Counted from the stretch's first letter, positions 1 to 12,589 are shown. The stretch: 64,000 bases of DNA from Melampsora larici-populina 98AG31 (GCF_000204055.1 NW_006768830.1:318634-382633); one strand, 5' to 3'. The notes: a model not told the origin generated them from the sequence alone. Numbers and translations are program-made.

Positions 1-1750
1 CGAACTTATCGTCCATCCTTATCACCCTTTTGGTTAAAATCAAACACTTACTCAATCTTCCTTTATCTTAACTTCCTTCAAGCCTCATCATCTTCAAACT
101 CCTGCTGGAAACTCTGACGAACAATGGTCTCACGATCTTTTCGAGTCAGACTCTGACGTCTATGCACCTAAAATCCGTTTTAAAGTCGATCTACCAACTT
201 CTTCAGAACCTGTCCCATCTCCATCACTCAGACCATTTGGAAAGTCACATAACGTGACCTCTATCATCGTTCCATCAACCAATACCCGTCTCTTTGCAAG
301 CACTGGGCTACTCGATCAACCTACAGTAGTCTCTCAAGTTCAACGTGAACCTGTTCAATGTACCGTCCCACCTCTCATTGAACCAGTCCAAACTACTCGT
401 GCTCCATTATCCCTTCTCAGTCGAATTCAAACAGCCGCAAGACCACCTGTTGTACATCAACCTCTAGAACTGATTCCTAATGCTATCACCACCTCAACGT
501 TTACAAATCGAATCAATCGAACAGAACCAACTCCAACTCCAAGTGAGATTAGAAAAGCTAGAGAATCTCATGAACAAAAAGTTCGTACTGCTAGAGCACA
601 GAAATCATATGATATAGCATTACAAAAGTATTTGAATGGACCGGTGATTCTTGAAGTTTCGAATTTAGCTGATGGTACAAGTGCCGAAGATGTCAAGGTA
701 AATTACTATGCTCAATTCGTTATCATCCAATATCTAACCCTCATGCCTTTGTGCCCCCATTCATCTTGTCATTAGACCGCTTTTGCCGACTTTGGGGAAA
801 TTCAAGAATGTTCAACAGAAGAAGGTCCTAAACAGGGTATTCAACCTACTTTGAAAGCTCGAATGATCTTTATCAATCGAGCGGATGCCGACAAGGCTGT
901 TGAAGCACTCAAGTTAGTTTAACCTTTCCACTTGATCATATCGTTTCCCTTTCAACTAGCATGTTTCTTTCAGATACTGATTTCAATCCTGACCTTTCAT
1001 AGTGGTGTCTTGGCCGACGGTTTACTCTTGAGTGTTAAAGTTGTTGGCAGACCAGGCAAGAAACCGGACCGTGCCGACTTTCTACCACCATCTACCTCAC
1101 ATATGGTTTCGACTCCAAGTGTGGTTCCGGTCACTGTTGTACAACCTCTGGTGGCAAAAGTGGATGTCGAGATGTCATCAGCTGCTGAAGATGTCGTAAT
1201 GGAAATCGATACCCCTGCACCCTTGACAGCTTCTTCACAATCTGCCACTGGGTACGTACATTTCTCTCATATACATCCTTCAGTTCTATAAACCATTTAC
1301 CGTATCTTTGCTGTTTACAGAAAACTTCGATCCGAAGCCCTTGTTTATTGTGATCCAAGAGCATCACTCCAATCAGAACCCCAAACCACACCAATGTACA
1401 AATCACCCCCAGCACGAGCACCAATACCAATTCAAGCACAACCACCACCGCCACAAGCTTCAAGATCATTACTTACAGATCGAGTACAACCAGCTACAAA
1501 GTCATCACATAATACAGCAACGGATAATTTAATGAATTCGATTGGAATCAGTCCAGATGCGATGAAATTAATGTCAAGATTACAAGTAGTTAATCAACCT
1601 GATTTAAAGATTTCAAATCATCATCATCATGGTCATGGTGGAAGAGGTGGAAGAGGTGGAATGAATTCTGGGAAAAGTAGAGGTGCTAATGGAAATAGTG
1701 GGAATGGGAATGGAAAACCTTCTTTGTTGGCTAGGATTGGAAAGAATTGA
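1..1750 (+). CDS. RRM/RGG RNA-binding protein gene, 5' end outside window
   Basis: Exons read as about 83-697, 776-912, 1003-1251 and 1321-1750, joined by short GT-AG introns (698-775, 913-1002, 1252-1320); an earlier intron at about 33-82 is likely. Splicing rebuilds one RNA recognition motif: GPVILEVSNLADGTS, then FADFGEIQECSTEEG, then KARMIFINRADADKAVEAL joined across an intron to NGVLADGLLLSVKVVG. These match the beta1, loop, RNP1-like and beta4 parts of an RRM. The N-terminal part is Ser/Pro/Thr-rich and probably disordered. The C-terminus has a His run and a GGRGGRGG stretch typical of RNA-binding tails. RRM proteins of this plan act in mRNA processing or export; an Aly/REF-like role is possible but not shown. 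The true start lies upstream of base 1. The domain assignment is strong and the exact role unknown. Confidence 0.8.
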
Positions 1751-2329
1751 TTTAGTTTTATTTTATACTTGATGATGATTTCTTTTTTCTTTCCTTGTGA
1801 TCTGTTTTTTTGTTATGAGTTTTTTTTTGGCTTTTGTTTTGATAAGTGGTATTTGAAGTAAAGTGAAAAGAAAAAAAAGAACAAAAATTGGTATTGGTTT
1901 TTTTTTCTTTTTCTTTTCTTTTGAATTTGATTGTTTGGAAATAACATGATGGATATGATAAGATAAGATAAAAACAAAGATATAAAATTCTATAAGTGTG
2001 TTAACATGAGTCTTGAAGATTGTCTTTTTTAATAATATACTTTTGAATGTGATTGTATTGATTCTTCATTTTTGTGAATTGGTTTTTGAATTGAGTTTCT
2101 TAAGATGTCAAATGTCAAGATTTGATGAATATAATGAAAAAGGTTGAGAATTGTTTTTTGGTTTTTATTGTGTTTTGTGGAAATTGAAGAGATGATGGAT
2201 AGTTTGATGAGAGAAGAAAAGGAAGGAAGAGACTTGTGACTTAAGAGTGAAAGCAAGGCTGTCACTATATGTACAACTTGTATGTACTAAAATGCTCCCA
2301 TTCAAAACTTTCATTGTCTCTCCTCCTTA
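1751..2329. other. 3' flank and intergenic DNA
   Basis: T-rich 3' flank after the RNA-binding gene, with poly-T runs and AATAA-like stretches. No coding region is recognised. Confidence 0.5.
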
Positions 2330-2696
2330 GAGCATCCACAGTGGTCAGGCCCCAAATCGAGGCCCCAAATTGACCAAACCCAATTTTAGTGGGGCCCTAA
2401 ACCACTCGGGATGCAGTGGTGTGGGCTCCAAATCGGTACAGAGTATGGGTTACACACCGTTACACCTACTCTGAGGCGTAGTATGGGCGTGTCTACACAT
2501 GTGAAGTATGGGGTTTGGCGAGTGCGGCAATTTGGGGCTCGCTGCTATCGTTGTCAAATTTGACAACCAAGGGTCGAAATTTGGAGTCGGCCCCAAAAAT
2601 ATTTAGCAATAGGGCCCGCCACTGCAGCAAAAATCCGGGGCCCTATTGCTATATTTGGCGATAGCCCCGATTTGGGGGTCGCCACTGTGGATGCTC
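2330..2696. mobile_element. PIF/Harbinger-type MITE, TSD TTA
   Basis: The ends are inverted repeats, GAGCATCCACAGTGG at the left and its reverse complement at 2682-2696. A TTA target duplication flanks the element at 2327-2329 and 2697-2699. The 367-bp interior has no ORF and is full of GGGGC/GCCCC and CCCCAAAT motifs in both orientations. A 3-bp TTA/TAA duplication is typical of PIF/Harbinger, so this is probably a non-autonomous member. It ends about 67 bp before the F-box start codon and so sits in that gene's promoter region. It shares its first ten terminal bases with the element at 37161-37933. Confidence 0.85.
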
Positions 2697-2763
2697 TTAC
2701 CTACTCAAAGTCAGTATCGACTTGAATCATTAAGCTGAACCTGATTCATAACCATCGATCAAG

Positions 2764-4466
2764 ATGAAGAAACAGAACAAGCAGAAAAATAAACAGAAAA
2801 ATAAGCAGAAAAATAAACTTACTCAGACCAAATCGGTACCTAAAACTCAGGACGATCTATTCGATCGCTTACCAGACGAACTCGTTCTCAAGATCGCAGA
2901 ATATCTACTCGATGACCTCAAAACGCCGGCAGAGAATCATATCAAGAAGATCAATCAAGGTGATAATCTCGTATCAGGGCGGAAGACGAAGCTATGGGTA
3001 TATCAACATAATCCTGAAGCTCCAATCATGACCAGCTTCCAATCGATGTCCGTCGTCAATCGCAGGATATATTCTATCTGTCGACCTATCATATGGAAGG
3101 TGAGTTAGCTTTGGCTTAATGAAGTCACTGGGACAGATCACTATGATCTAATGTTGATCGTACCATCTGACCTTGCTAACTACTGCTTTTCTGTACTGCG
3201 GTGCTGTAGTCTCTCAAATTTCCTTCTGAAATATCCACTCCAATGCCCTTCTGGAACCAGGAAATCTTACCACGAAACGGGTGCTATGTTGAGATACTCG
3301 ATCTGGGTTTAAGATCGGAATGGTTTCAAATATCCGAAGGCCCACCGTCTATCAAACTAGCCGCCAAAGGCAAAACCAGGCGCTACTCGCTGCGGTCATC
3401 TGATGTCAATAAAATCAAGTTCATCGAGGAGAATAAAGAGTTTTGCGAAGTCGATAAGATCTACTCTGACAATCTAGCGATCCACACTTATCAAGACGAG
3501 AATCTCTTTCGTAAATTTGAGTCACGCAACTTATACGGTCTTGGTCTTGAGAACTGCTTCAAGGTTCTTTCTCATTGTGAAAATCTTACCACTCTCAAAC
3601 TCACTTTTCCAAAGAAAGGACCCAGAGCTCTTCAAGCCGAACAATTGTGCAACATGCGTGGGCACTTGACATCATTGTTTTCTGGTCTCAAGCATCTGCG
3701 ACATCTACGAATCCAAGGAACTGGCCAGTACTCAATATTTGGAGATTCTTTCACCGAACCCATTTATCAACAACTCCCACTTCTCGAAACACTTGAGGTC
3801 TCGTATGTAGAACATGATGACTGGGAACCGTATCACAGCCTCGCTACTTGTCTTTCTAATCTGAAAAACCTCAAACAACTCGTGCTCAAGGAAGTTTATG
3901 CCATAGACGGCTCTTGGTGTTGTCTCAAATCTCCACCTTCATTGGTGAAACTTAGTCTCTTCGAGTGCAACGGATTTTCATTATCAGAAGTACCTTTGTT
4001 CTTGTCGGATTGGGCACCTCAACTGACACATCTAGAACTCAGATTTGATGAAGGTCTTCGGGTCTTACCAGCCGATTACTATCCAGAATACGACCCAGAA
4101 ATGTATGCAGCTAAACTACCAGAATTAACACATTTAACCATATGGCCTCATAGCGAATGTAACTGGGTTCGTTCTTTTGCGGGTTGTAAAAAATTGCGTC
4201 ATCTTACATTTTACCAAACGTGCTATGGAGTAGATGTATCAGGTCAACTATCAGACTTTTTAGACTTTATCACCTCTACTCAATTCCCTCACCTCAAAAT
4301 CATAGATATTCCTATTTATCGTCGCTTCTTTCCACTCACCCCAAGAATACAGTCTATGATTTCTTCATTAAAAACGTTTTGCAAGTCTCAAGGAATCGAA
4401 TTGAAGGTTTTTTCAGACGATGGACTTGCAAGGTTTCTAGATGATTCATTGTGCTTTCTTTCCTAA
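2764..4466 (+). CDS. F-box / leucine-rich-repeat protein
   Basis: Two exons, 2764-3099 and 3210-4466, with intron 3100-3209 (GTGAGT donor, TGTAG acceptor, phase 0), give a protein of about 530 aa. Residues 1-20 are a Lys/Asn/Gln run made of repeated QKNK units. An F-box follows at about residues 32-50 (DRLPDELVLKIAEYL). The rest has irregular leucine-rich repeats, for example CENLTTLKL, LKHLRHLRI, LPLLETLEV, LKNLKQLVL and LPELTHLTI. F-box/LRR proteins are substrate adaptors of SCF (Skp1-cullin) ubiquitin ligases; the F-box binds Skp1 and the LRRs bind the target. The target is unknown. The reading frame is intact, and a Harbinger-type MITE lies just upstream. Rust genomes carry many such genes, so this may be one of a large family. 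Confidence 0.8.
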
Positions 4467-5062
4467 GACAATGCCTTGGAATGATCTCAACTTGGGATTA
4501 GGTATTGATTCGGCTCAGAAGGTAGAAACAATTGTAATGAAGAAACTTAGTCTTGTACAAATTGAAAATTGCTCAAAAGCCTCTTGTGACCCGAGTCAAC
4601 CATTTTGCAAACATTCTTGGCCCGTGCTACAAGACGTTGTTTACCTGTACTATGCAGAGGTAAATGCAGTGCAGAATCATCAGCTTTTGGGACAATGTGT
4701 GCTCTCAACCCAAAGACAAGATAACATTTGGCTGTGTGAACAACACATCACAGATCAGGAGGAATAGAAGATTTGGCAGGTGCTACAACTGTACGATGAT
4801 CTAGTGAATTAAGAAATTCAAATAATCAATTGGTTTTCAGTTCAGCATCAGCTTACAAGGTGAAATCTCATTATCTTGAGCTTCCCAAGCTTTCCTCCAC
4901 TTTTGCTCAACCTCTTACATGATAATGCTCCACATTTCAATGAAGATGGGTTGATAGTATGGCAGGACTCCAAAATCTTAGAAGAAGTTAGTGATCACAG
5001 ACACAATCCAATCATCCTATGCCTCTTCACAATACTGACAGATCTTTGAAGCTGATCAAACA
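4467..5062. other. intergenic, no gene recognised
   Basis: Short open frames on both strands show no domain. One frame (4441-4767) overlaps the end of the F-box exon and has no recognisable continuation. Confidence 0.4.
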
Positions 5063-5338
5063 AACAGCAAAAGTTTGCAGATTTGATCAGAGATGCACCT
5101 GCGGAATTCCCAGAACCAGCTCTACAAAGAGCATACAAGAAAACTCAAGAACGACAATCACAGCAAGCTGCGGTAGCAAAATAACAATCAACACCTGCTC
5201 CATAATCTTCTCCTACTAGCAAAGCCCTCAAAGTACCTAATCCTACTCCTCCAGTCTTAGCTAGTCGTGTTTGTCCTTGTAATATATTAACATTAGTAAG
5301 ATGGAAAGAAAAGATTAGAAGCACAATCAACTGATTAA
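5063..5338 (+). pseudogene. decayed coding-like fragment
   Basis: One + frame reads like ordinary protein (FADLIRDAPAEFPEPALQR, then SKALKVPNPTPPVLASRV) but holds two TAA stops, at about 5182 and 5203, and then a TGA. I recognise no family. It may be the remains of a gene or of a transposon ORF. The sequence just downstream (to about 5620) also shows broken open stretches before the PDI piece begins. Confidence 0.3.
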
Positions 5339-5646
5339 GATTCATTTAAATCAAATCATAAAACTCATAATTTAGAACAACCAAAAGGAATGAAATCTTA
5401 AGATTGTAACCAATCAGGATCAATAGTAAACAAATTTGATGGATTAGTGAATAGTTTGAAACCTTTGAGAACAATGGGTTTAGATGAATTGATCAGAAGA
5501 ACTATTGAAATTTTCATAAGTCAACTTTTTTCACTTTTACATTTAATCACACTCTACTCTATTTCTCTCTATAATCTCGAAATCTCAAAACTGATTCTTT
5601 TTTCTTTTAATTTCTTTTTAGATCACAGCTCATCATACAGAGTTTC

Positions 5647-6595
5647 ATGGAAACATACACTGAAGCTGGTATCCCACTTGCTTATTTCTTTATTGAATCC
5701 AACAACCCACACCAAGAGTCACTTGTCAAATCTCTTGAACCAGTTGCTTGTGAACACAAGGGCAAGATCAACTTTGTCTGGATCAATGCCACCAAATGCG
5801 CTGATCATGCCAAATCTCTCAACTTACAAGACATTAATTGGCTAGCATTTGCTATCCAGAACATTGGTGCTCGAAACAAGTTCCCTCTTGACCAGAACAA
5901 CACTGTTGATCTTGCCACCATTTCTCAGTTCACTAAGGACTTTGTGGCTGGTAAACTTTTGACAAGTCTCAAGAGTGCTCCTTCCCCCAAGAAGAAAGGT
6001 CCTGGATCTTGCGTCTTGGTCACCAATGAGTATGAACAAGTTGTTCACTCTAATGATAACAAGAGGGATCTTTTTGTTGAATTTTGTAAGCATTTTTTTG
6101 TTTCATTCTGATTTTCCTTTGTGGCACCTTTTGACTTTTTGTCTTTCTTCCTATAGATGCTCGTTGGTGTGGACACTGCAAGAAATTGAAGACTGTTTGG
6201 CACAACCTCGCTCACAGTTTCAAAGACTCCACAAATCTATTGATCACCAAGTAGGTCAAATATCATCCATGTATATGACTGTCTTTCATGATCTAGCTCA
6301 AGATGATTTTAGGATGGATGCTACAGAAAATGTTGTACCACCTTCCACCTGTATCAAGATTGAAGGTTTCCCACCTTTGATGTTCAAGAAGGCCGGATTG
6401 AAGGATTACATCAATTTTGGAGGTGAACAAACCCTTGATGGATTGATTGGATTTGTTGAGCAGCACACTGAACACAAGGCTGTGAAGGTTGAAATTGCCT
6501 CTGATGATGAAGCTGAAACAGCTGAGCAAGTTGTACTTGATGATGAATCAAGTGAAGAAGCTGAAGACAAAGATGCTGAGCATGATGAACTGTAA
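5647..6595 (+). CDS. protein disulfide isomerase, C-terminal half only, ends HDEL
   Basis: Exons 5647-6085, 6157-6250 and 6313-6595 splice cleanly (introns 6086-6156 and 6251-6312) to about 271 aa. The order is the end of the b' thioredoxin-fold domain (GIPLAYFFIESNN, INFVWINATKCADHAKSLNL), then an a' domain with active site WCGHCKK, then KMDATENVVPPS and IKIEGFPPLMFKKAG, an acidic c tail and a terminal HDEL ER-retention signal. PDIs form and shuffle disulfides in the ER. A normal PDI has about 500 residues: signal peptide, a, b, b', a', c. The signal peptide, the first CGHC domain and the b domain are not found upstream, although an acceptor-like site (TTTTTAG at 5615-5621) allows an earlier exon. 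It is therefore a truncated duplicate or a gene whose 5' exons are lost. Splice sites, catalytic cysteines and HDEL are all kept. Confidence 0.75.
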
Positions 6596-7551
6596 AAAAG
6601 TTGAATTTTTTTTATTACAGTTTGAAAAGTTCAATGTCTAGGGTTTTCCTACTTTTTATTTTTCTTTGCATTGAACTTTCTTTTGTCCCTCTCTCTCATA
6701 AGTAGTGTTTTTGTTGAGTGGTGGAAGAAGAAGATTGATTTTTGAGAAAGTTGTGGTTGAAGTGAATCATTAGTCTCTATCTCTTTGATCAACAACCCAT
6801 ATTGTTTTGTTTTGCCTAGCCCCCCTCACACTGACAAGGAAAAAAGAATGATCCTGATATAACTGCTCTCTTTCACGATGCTCTGTAAGTTGGACTTCAA
6901 ATGTTCCAACATAAACAGCTGAAGTAACTATATCATCCTGTGTTACGGTTTTGTCTATTGATACTCTTGAAAGATGAGGGGATCAAAGACAGTGTTTATC
7001 CAAATGATCATGATGAGTTCTTTGTTTAAAGGTACCATATTTGAATCTTTTAACCATTTGTCATGAGAAATTGATGATTCATCTATCTGTTTTAAACTTG
7101 TTCCTATGGCATGAATGAAATGATCACAAGTCACAAGGAGTCTCTTATTAGGTAAACTTGATTCTCTAGGAAGTTGCAATGATCTCTCTCAAAAAAACAA
7201 GCCAAAAGAAAGCACAATATCAATCAGTCAACCTTCCACACCCTTTTGTGAGTTATATCTCCAAAGAACATACCAAAACCTTAAGAATTGAAATCGAAAT
7301 TGTCTTATCTTTTGATTTCATTATGAACAGCTGATTCAGATTTCGATCACAATGATGGAGACCAACAAAGTCATCCTTGACCACCTTCATATGGTGAGTA
7401 ATAGTCAGGTTTCCCTCAGAACTAGGAACAGATAATTCAACTCACTGACAAATGATCATGCACATACAGTTTGTAATTACTTTGATAACTCTGGAGAATT
7501 GATCACCAAAAGGATAAGAAGACCAAGTCAAATCTCAACAATACCTTTTCT
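6596..7551. other. intergenic, no gene recognised
   Basis: T-rich 3' flank of the PDI piece, then mixed sequence without a recognisable protein. Degraded upstream parts of the GH31 fragment may lie at about 7330-7550 but could not be aligned by eye. Confidence 0.4.
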
Positions 7552-7851
7552 AACTGGTTCAACTTCAAGAAGAACTTCAAAAGAAATCCAACCAATGATC
7601 CTCATTATGTGATACCTTTCATGAAGGCTCACCGATCTGGATCCACAGTCGGAGGCTTTTGGCTCAATGCCACTGCAACATGGATTGATGTCAAAAAAAA
7701 CCCCACATAAACCAAAGTGACAAAATCTTGGAAGCAAAGCAAAGCTCATAAAGCAGCTGATGCCAATCAAGGTCCCAATTTAATCACCACCACGTGGCAC
7801 CACACATTGGATGAGTGAAACGGGAATTCTAGACCTATCTATGATTTGTTC
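7552..7851 (+). pseudogene. glucosidase II (GH31) fragment, broken
   Basis: In one + frame the DNA reads VIPFMKAHRSGSTVGGFWL then NATATWIDV. After an in-frame TAA at about 7708 and a frame change it reads THWMSETGILDL at 7802-7837. GH31 alpha-glucosidases of the ER glucosidase II type carry a FWLNA-x-TWVDI block followed by a WMSE(S/T)GI(I/L)D block in the same order, so this is a remnant of that N-terminal region. Glucosidase II trims glucose from N-glycans during glycoprotein quality control. No catalytic-domain sequence follows. The stop and the frameshift make it a dead fragment. Confidence 0.65.
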
Positions 7852-9194
7852 TTCAATGCATACTATAATTATTGAGCAAATCTTATTATGCCAAGTTTGG
7901 TTTGACAACAGCGGTGCCCACCTCTAAACTGCTAGTACACAGCATATACACAGCATTTGATCATAAGAATAGGGATTTGTCATGTTTTACTGGTCAAATT
8001 AGTAATAAATCTTATCAGATGATGAATAGAAGACACATTACATCATAGTAATGATCATAATGGGTTAATGAGCTACTGATGGCGAAAATTAGGAGTGTAG
8101 AGAGGGGTTGAATCATTAGATCATAGCTGTTTACCAACATTTTAGTCATCTTTTGGTTTTTTAGATGGTAAAGAGGATTTTCAAGAGCTGTTGACCACTC
8201 ATTGATCTTTATATAAACTTGTGTGCTTTGTGCAAAATTATGTTTCCTTTCTTCTTCTTCTTCTCTTACAGAGCTTCAATTTTATTTATCATTATAAATT
8301 TATTGTAGCAGTACTAGGTCACTCAAACCAGCCCTTCATCAGAGGAGAAATTTGTTTTATGTGCTTTATATGACACAGTCATTCTGGAATAATATCAAAA
8401 CAATATTGAGATTATTTTTCTACATTTTGACTCGACTGGAATAAAACTAAAATTGTGTTGAGATTAAACTATATCAGGTCCTTTTCTTTTACCAAATCAG
8501 TTATATTTCTCTGGTGCCTTATCAGTACCCAGTTCAACAGAGTTCCCCTTTCTGATTGACTTGTTTTAGGAGGGCAGTCTTTAGACATCTTCTACTAGTC
8601 TGTTATTGGTAGATTATCCCCTTCCAGCTCTGTATAACCCTTGTTGGGTTATAAGTACTACACTGTAATTTCAAAGCTATCTCAAATTGATAGCTTAGCT
8701 ATTCCAGTTATGTTAACGCTACTTGGTGCGTTGACCAACAAAAGAAACTCATAAGGCCAAGAGCTGGCAACTAGATTACTAATGTAGTTTATGCAGTAGA
8801 TGATGTGAAAATAAAGCAGGAATCTTAAAAGATCCAAGTGATTTTCTTAGGATGGATTTTACCTAAAACTTACTTGAATGTTGTAAAAAAATTTTGATAA
8901 TAGGCCACTATGTCTTATAACAAAAAGAACAAGCTTTGAAACAAAGGTACATATGGTAGAAAAAAGTACATTTTATCTGCTGTCATGGACTAACCAAGAG
9001 AGAAGTAAGAAAAAAACAACCGTTAGGGAACAAAAAAACAACTTATACACCTTTTCTTGAGACAAAAAAAGACAGGTTTTTTGTCTTGATCCAAAAAAGT
9101 TCAAGCTTCTTAAAATCATAGGCATCAACCTATAATTTTAGAGCCTGTAAGTGGGTCTAGAGCTACTTGTGAGCTTTAAAACCTGGGTTATAAA
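7852..9194. other. intergenic or old repeat DNA
   Basis: AT-rich, no coding signal. A TATA-like TTTATATAAAC at about 8210 followed by pyrimidine-rich DNA suggests old LTR-like sequence, but no partner copy or ends could be found. Confidence 0.35.
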
Positions 9195-10690
9195 TTAAGG
9201 CTTATGAGCAATACCTAAAATATGTGCAAGCTTGTGGCAGAAGCAGAAAGTGTGCTTAGTATTGGGGTTCCATTGGTAGTCAGATTCAATGCCACAATGC
9301 TCTATGAACTGCCGGTGCATTTCATGGGCCATTGTCTTGTTATTTGAACATGAGTCCGTGGTCTGACTAGGAAAGTGAGGACGGATTAACAATGTATTAG
9401 CACAATTTATGATATTATAATTATTATAGAAAGGCTTATCTTTTCTACAAGGCCATTCTTGATTAACATGTTGGCCAGAGGTTTGGCCAACCATACAACT
9501 TGGTTCTCCCAAGCTACAACTTTGAGAGTTAGGTGACAGGAGACGTACTTCCAAGTAAGATTGATATAGCTGACTATTGCACTAATGATTAGCCTCTTGT
9601 GCGGCCCAATGCCTACCATAAAGTTTGGCTTCAGGTCTCAAATATTGAACACATGCTCAAAGCCATGGATCCGCAAGCCCTAACCAAGGCAACAATTTCT
9701 GGAGTAGCCAAGTACACATCCCTTGGTTGAATGTGAGATTGTCAAATTTCAAAGCCTTGGTTGTTGTCACAAAAACGTCAATAGGGCCACTGGTCTTCTT
9801 TTGTTCAGCTTCTTTGTCTGGAGCTCAAACTGCAGCCACAGACAGAGGAACAGTGTGTCCTGCCTCACAAGCTTGCCGTTGCCCAGGGCAGCCTGTGGAC
9901 AATCAACCGGTCTGATTTCAGCCGTCTCAATGTGCTTCGAGGCTCCCTGTGGGGTTAGTGTCACTGACTCTCACGGGGTTAGTCTTTTCATGGCTGCACC
10001 ATAGACACAGGTATCCCAATGGTCTTTTTGTTTGGTCCGCATTACACATAACAGAAGGTATCAGTCATCAGGGTAATAAATCAGTGTTAAAGGTTAATGA
10101 TGAACAATACATACATCTTTGTTATTGCTGTGAAATGGTTTCCAAAGTACGCTAGTAGTAAATTAGTTTCATTTCCTCATCAATATCAACATGCTTTTGT
10201 TGGCAAACTTGACTGTTCTTGTTGTCAGAATTGGCTTGGAGGATTTCCTTTGTGACCTGGATTGAACAAGAAATTTTCAAAGGTGGGATGACTAAATCAG
10301 TAAAAGTTGAACCATCAAAGTTGAAAAATATTTTACTTGTTATTCAGTGGTGGTGGTGGCCTTTCTTTGTTTCTTTTTAGGTGGTGGTTTCACAACTTCA
10401 GGTGATGAAGAGGCCGATTCAATGAAGGTACACTTGTTTTTCTTAAGAGCAGGTGCAGATAAGTTTATTGAGAGTCCTCGACAACTATCAGGGTTAGTGG
10501 TAACCATTCCGGGGTTCAAAACCGGGTTTTGCAATATTTGAGGTAGAGTAGGAGTGGCTTGGACAGGTGGGTTTGGGTTTGCTGAGCTGGATTGTTGACT
10601 TGAGCTCAGGACAACTGATAACTGAAAGTACATGTAGGTGAACAACTGTATAAAGATGCCCACAAAGTGGTGTTGATTTGGGTTGATCAT
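9195..10690 (-). pseudogene. decayed hAT-family transposase
   Basis: On the minus strand, from high to low coordinates, are a Ser/Pro-rich N-terminus with a basic KPPPKKKQRK run (10690-10340), then SGPIDVFVTTTKALKFDNL and PEAKLYGRHWAAQEA (about 9830-9600), then YINLTWKYVSCHLTLKVVAW (about 9560), TTDSCSNNKTMAHEMHRQF and FCFCHKLAHILG (about 9350-9210). These are the hAT transposase core blocks around the first two catalytic aspartates. The frame changes and has stops, for example between DPWL and ACVQYLRP, and the C-terminal dimerisation region is missing. It belongs to a different lineage from the hAT at 17.7-21.8 kb. It is an old, inactive copy; no terminal repeats were identified. Confidence 0.75.
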
Positions 10691-12589
10691 GACAGATTGA
10701 TAACAATGAGAAAATAACAGCTAGAGAAAAAGAGTGATAAATGGAAAAAGGTGAGCAATGTAATATTCAGATCAAAATAAATAAGTATGAAGGTTGATGA
10801 TAGATAGGAATGAAAGATTTGTATGAGAAAGTTTGAACAATTGTTTTGGGAAGAGTGCAAAACAGTGGAAAAACTCAGCATCACACTCACCTTCAAGGTA
10901 ATTAGGTCCATCTTGGGCTGGTTGTGCATTGTATTTGTCCCCTTGTGTTGTCCTGTGGATATGTTCAATCTTGATTGGGTTAATTTGGTGGGATTTTTGG
11001 TCTAGAGGTGTCATACATAGCCCCCCCTTTTGCTGGATCCAGGTTGTGCGCAACAAAGCTACGGTAACAGGTTGCGTGGATGATGCACAACTTAAAAAAA
11101 TACCAGTTACACTGGGATGCTAACATAACTTGTCTGAAAAATATCCTTTACAAGTATCTGTGAGCGTAGCTTACTGAAGGCCCGTTAAGCTATCCAAAAG
11201 CTTAACAGATAAAGCTACGGTATTTCTACGCAGAAGCTACATGTTGCGCTGCTGTCTCAGTGTTGATACTAAGGACTTCCCTATATGTTGCAAACATATT
11301 TGTATAACAAGTTATGTTCCCTAGATTGAAGTTTTACCTGGCCTTGAGAATAAAATTGGTCTCAATATTCTTCCAGTGACTTCCATCTGGGTCCCTTCCT
11401 TGCAACAAACCCTTTTGGTGAGAACAGCCATGGTCAATTGCAAAAAATTGGTTCAGTTTTGATCCCCAAACCAGAGCAAGTTGGCAGGCAACATGGAAGA
11501 AGCTTTACAAAAGCTGCTGTACTTGATTGTGCTGCCTATCTGGTTGATCCACTTGCCATCTTTGCTTTCAAAGATATTCCAACTACACAAGATTGTCATT
11601 CATGGGGCCAGTAGCGCATGTGATACCAATGTTGTGAACTTGGACTCATGAATAAGACTAACATCACATGGTTCATTTGCAGTCAATTGACAAACCCTTG
11701 TCAGAGATTCCTTGCCAATCTCTCTCAAGTTTTCCAGGCAAAATTGGGCAAGCCTATCTAGGTTGAATTGAGTAGTGGCGGGTTCAAGTTGCATAAGATC
11801 AGACACATGTTTGTTCTAAAGATCATCACTTGTCTGTAGGTACAAAAAGTTTTAAAAACAATAATGCAAATGCAAAATCTTGCAACATGATATATTCAAG
11901 TCACTAGAGAATAGCAGATGACAGGGCTGGTAGTTACATTGACTTGTGGTTCTTTGAGCAATTTTTGTCTTGGATCCTCGTTTGAGGGAATTTTTGGGAT
12001 AGCTGTGACGGTGAGAATGGCTACCTTACCATCCTGTGAGATACTGTGATTTACTATTGTTGAAAAAGGAGTCCAAAGAGTCTTCCTTACTCCTTTTCAT
12101 TTCAAACCATAAGTTTGAGAAAGCTTTGATTTGTGGATTGAGTACCTCCTACAGATCCAAGAGGAAGCATTCCACCAACATATTGAACTTTAGTAAAATA
12201 TGTTCTAGGTATTACCAAAAGTGGTATCACTTTCAGTTGCATTCCATTGGACTCTGAAAGAAACATGGATTGTAATTGAGTAGAGATCTATCAAGAAAAG
12301 GACAATACATTTCAATACTGACTGCTCTTGTGTTGGGTAGGCTTACTGTAAGTGTCAGCCCTGAGTACATATTATCATACATGTACAGTTGAACCAGTCT
12401 AGTGTCAACCACAACCGCTTGGCAAAAACAAATGTTACAGAAATTTATACACATGACTCATACTGATAAACATCATGCAATACATCATTTTTGGGCTTAT
12501 TACACTGTGTTATTGTCAGGAATGACTTGAAAAGTTGATCTGATGGGCCAATTCTTTTTTAAAAAAACTTTTTTTCCAAAACCTCAGTA
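10691..12589. other. repeat-like intergenic DNA, no gene recognised
   Basis: Only short open frames and no domain. Related phrases such as AAGCTACGGTA recur at about 11055 and 11213, suggesting old mobile-element ends. Confidence 0.35.

Noticed and set aside
4441..4767. 108-codon frame after the F-box gene
   Set aside because: Starts inside the F-box exon in another frame, no domain, no splice link.
5975..6595. Single 206-codon frame over the PDI C-terminus
   Set aside because: It reads through two introns and a wrong frame; splicing restores the CGHC domain in the correct frame.
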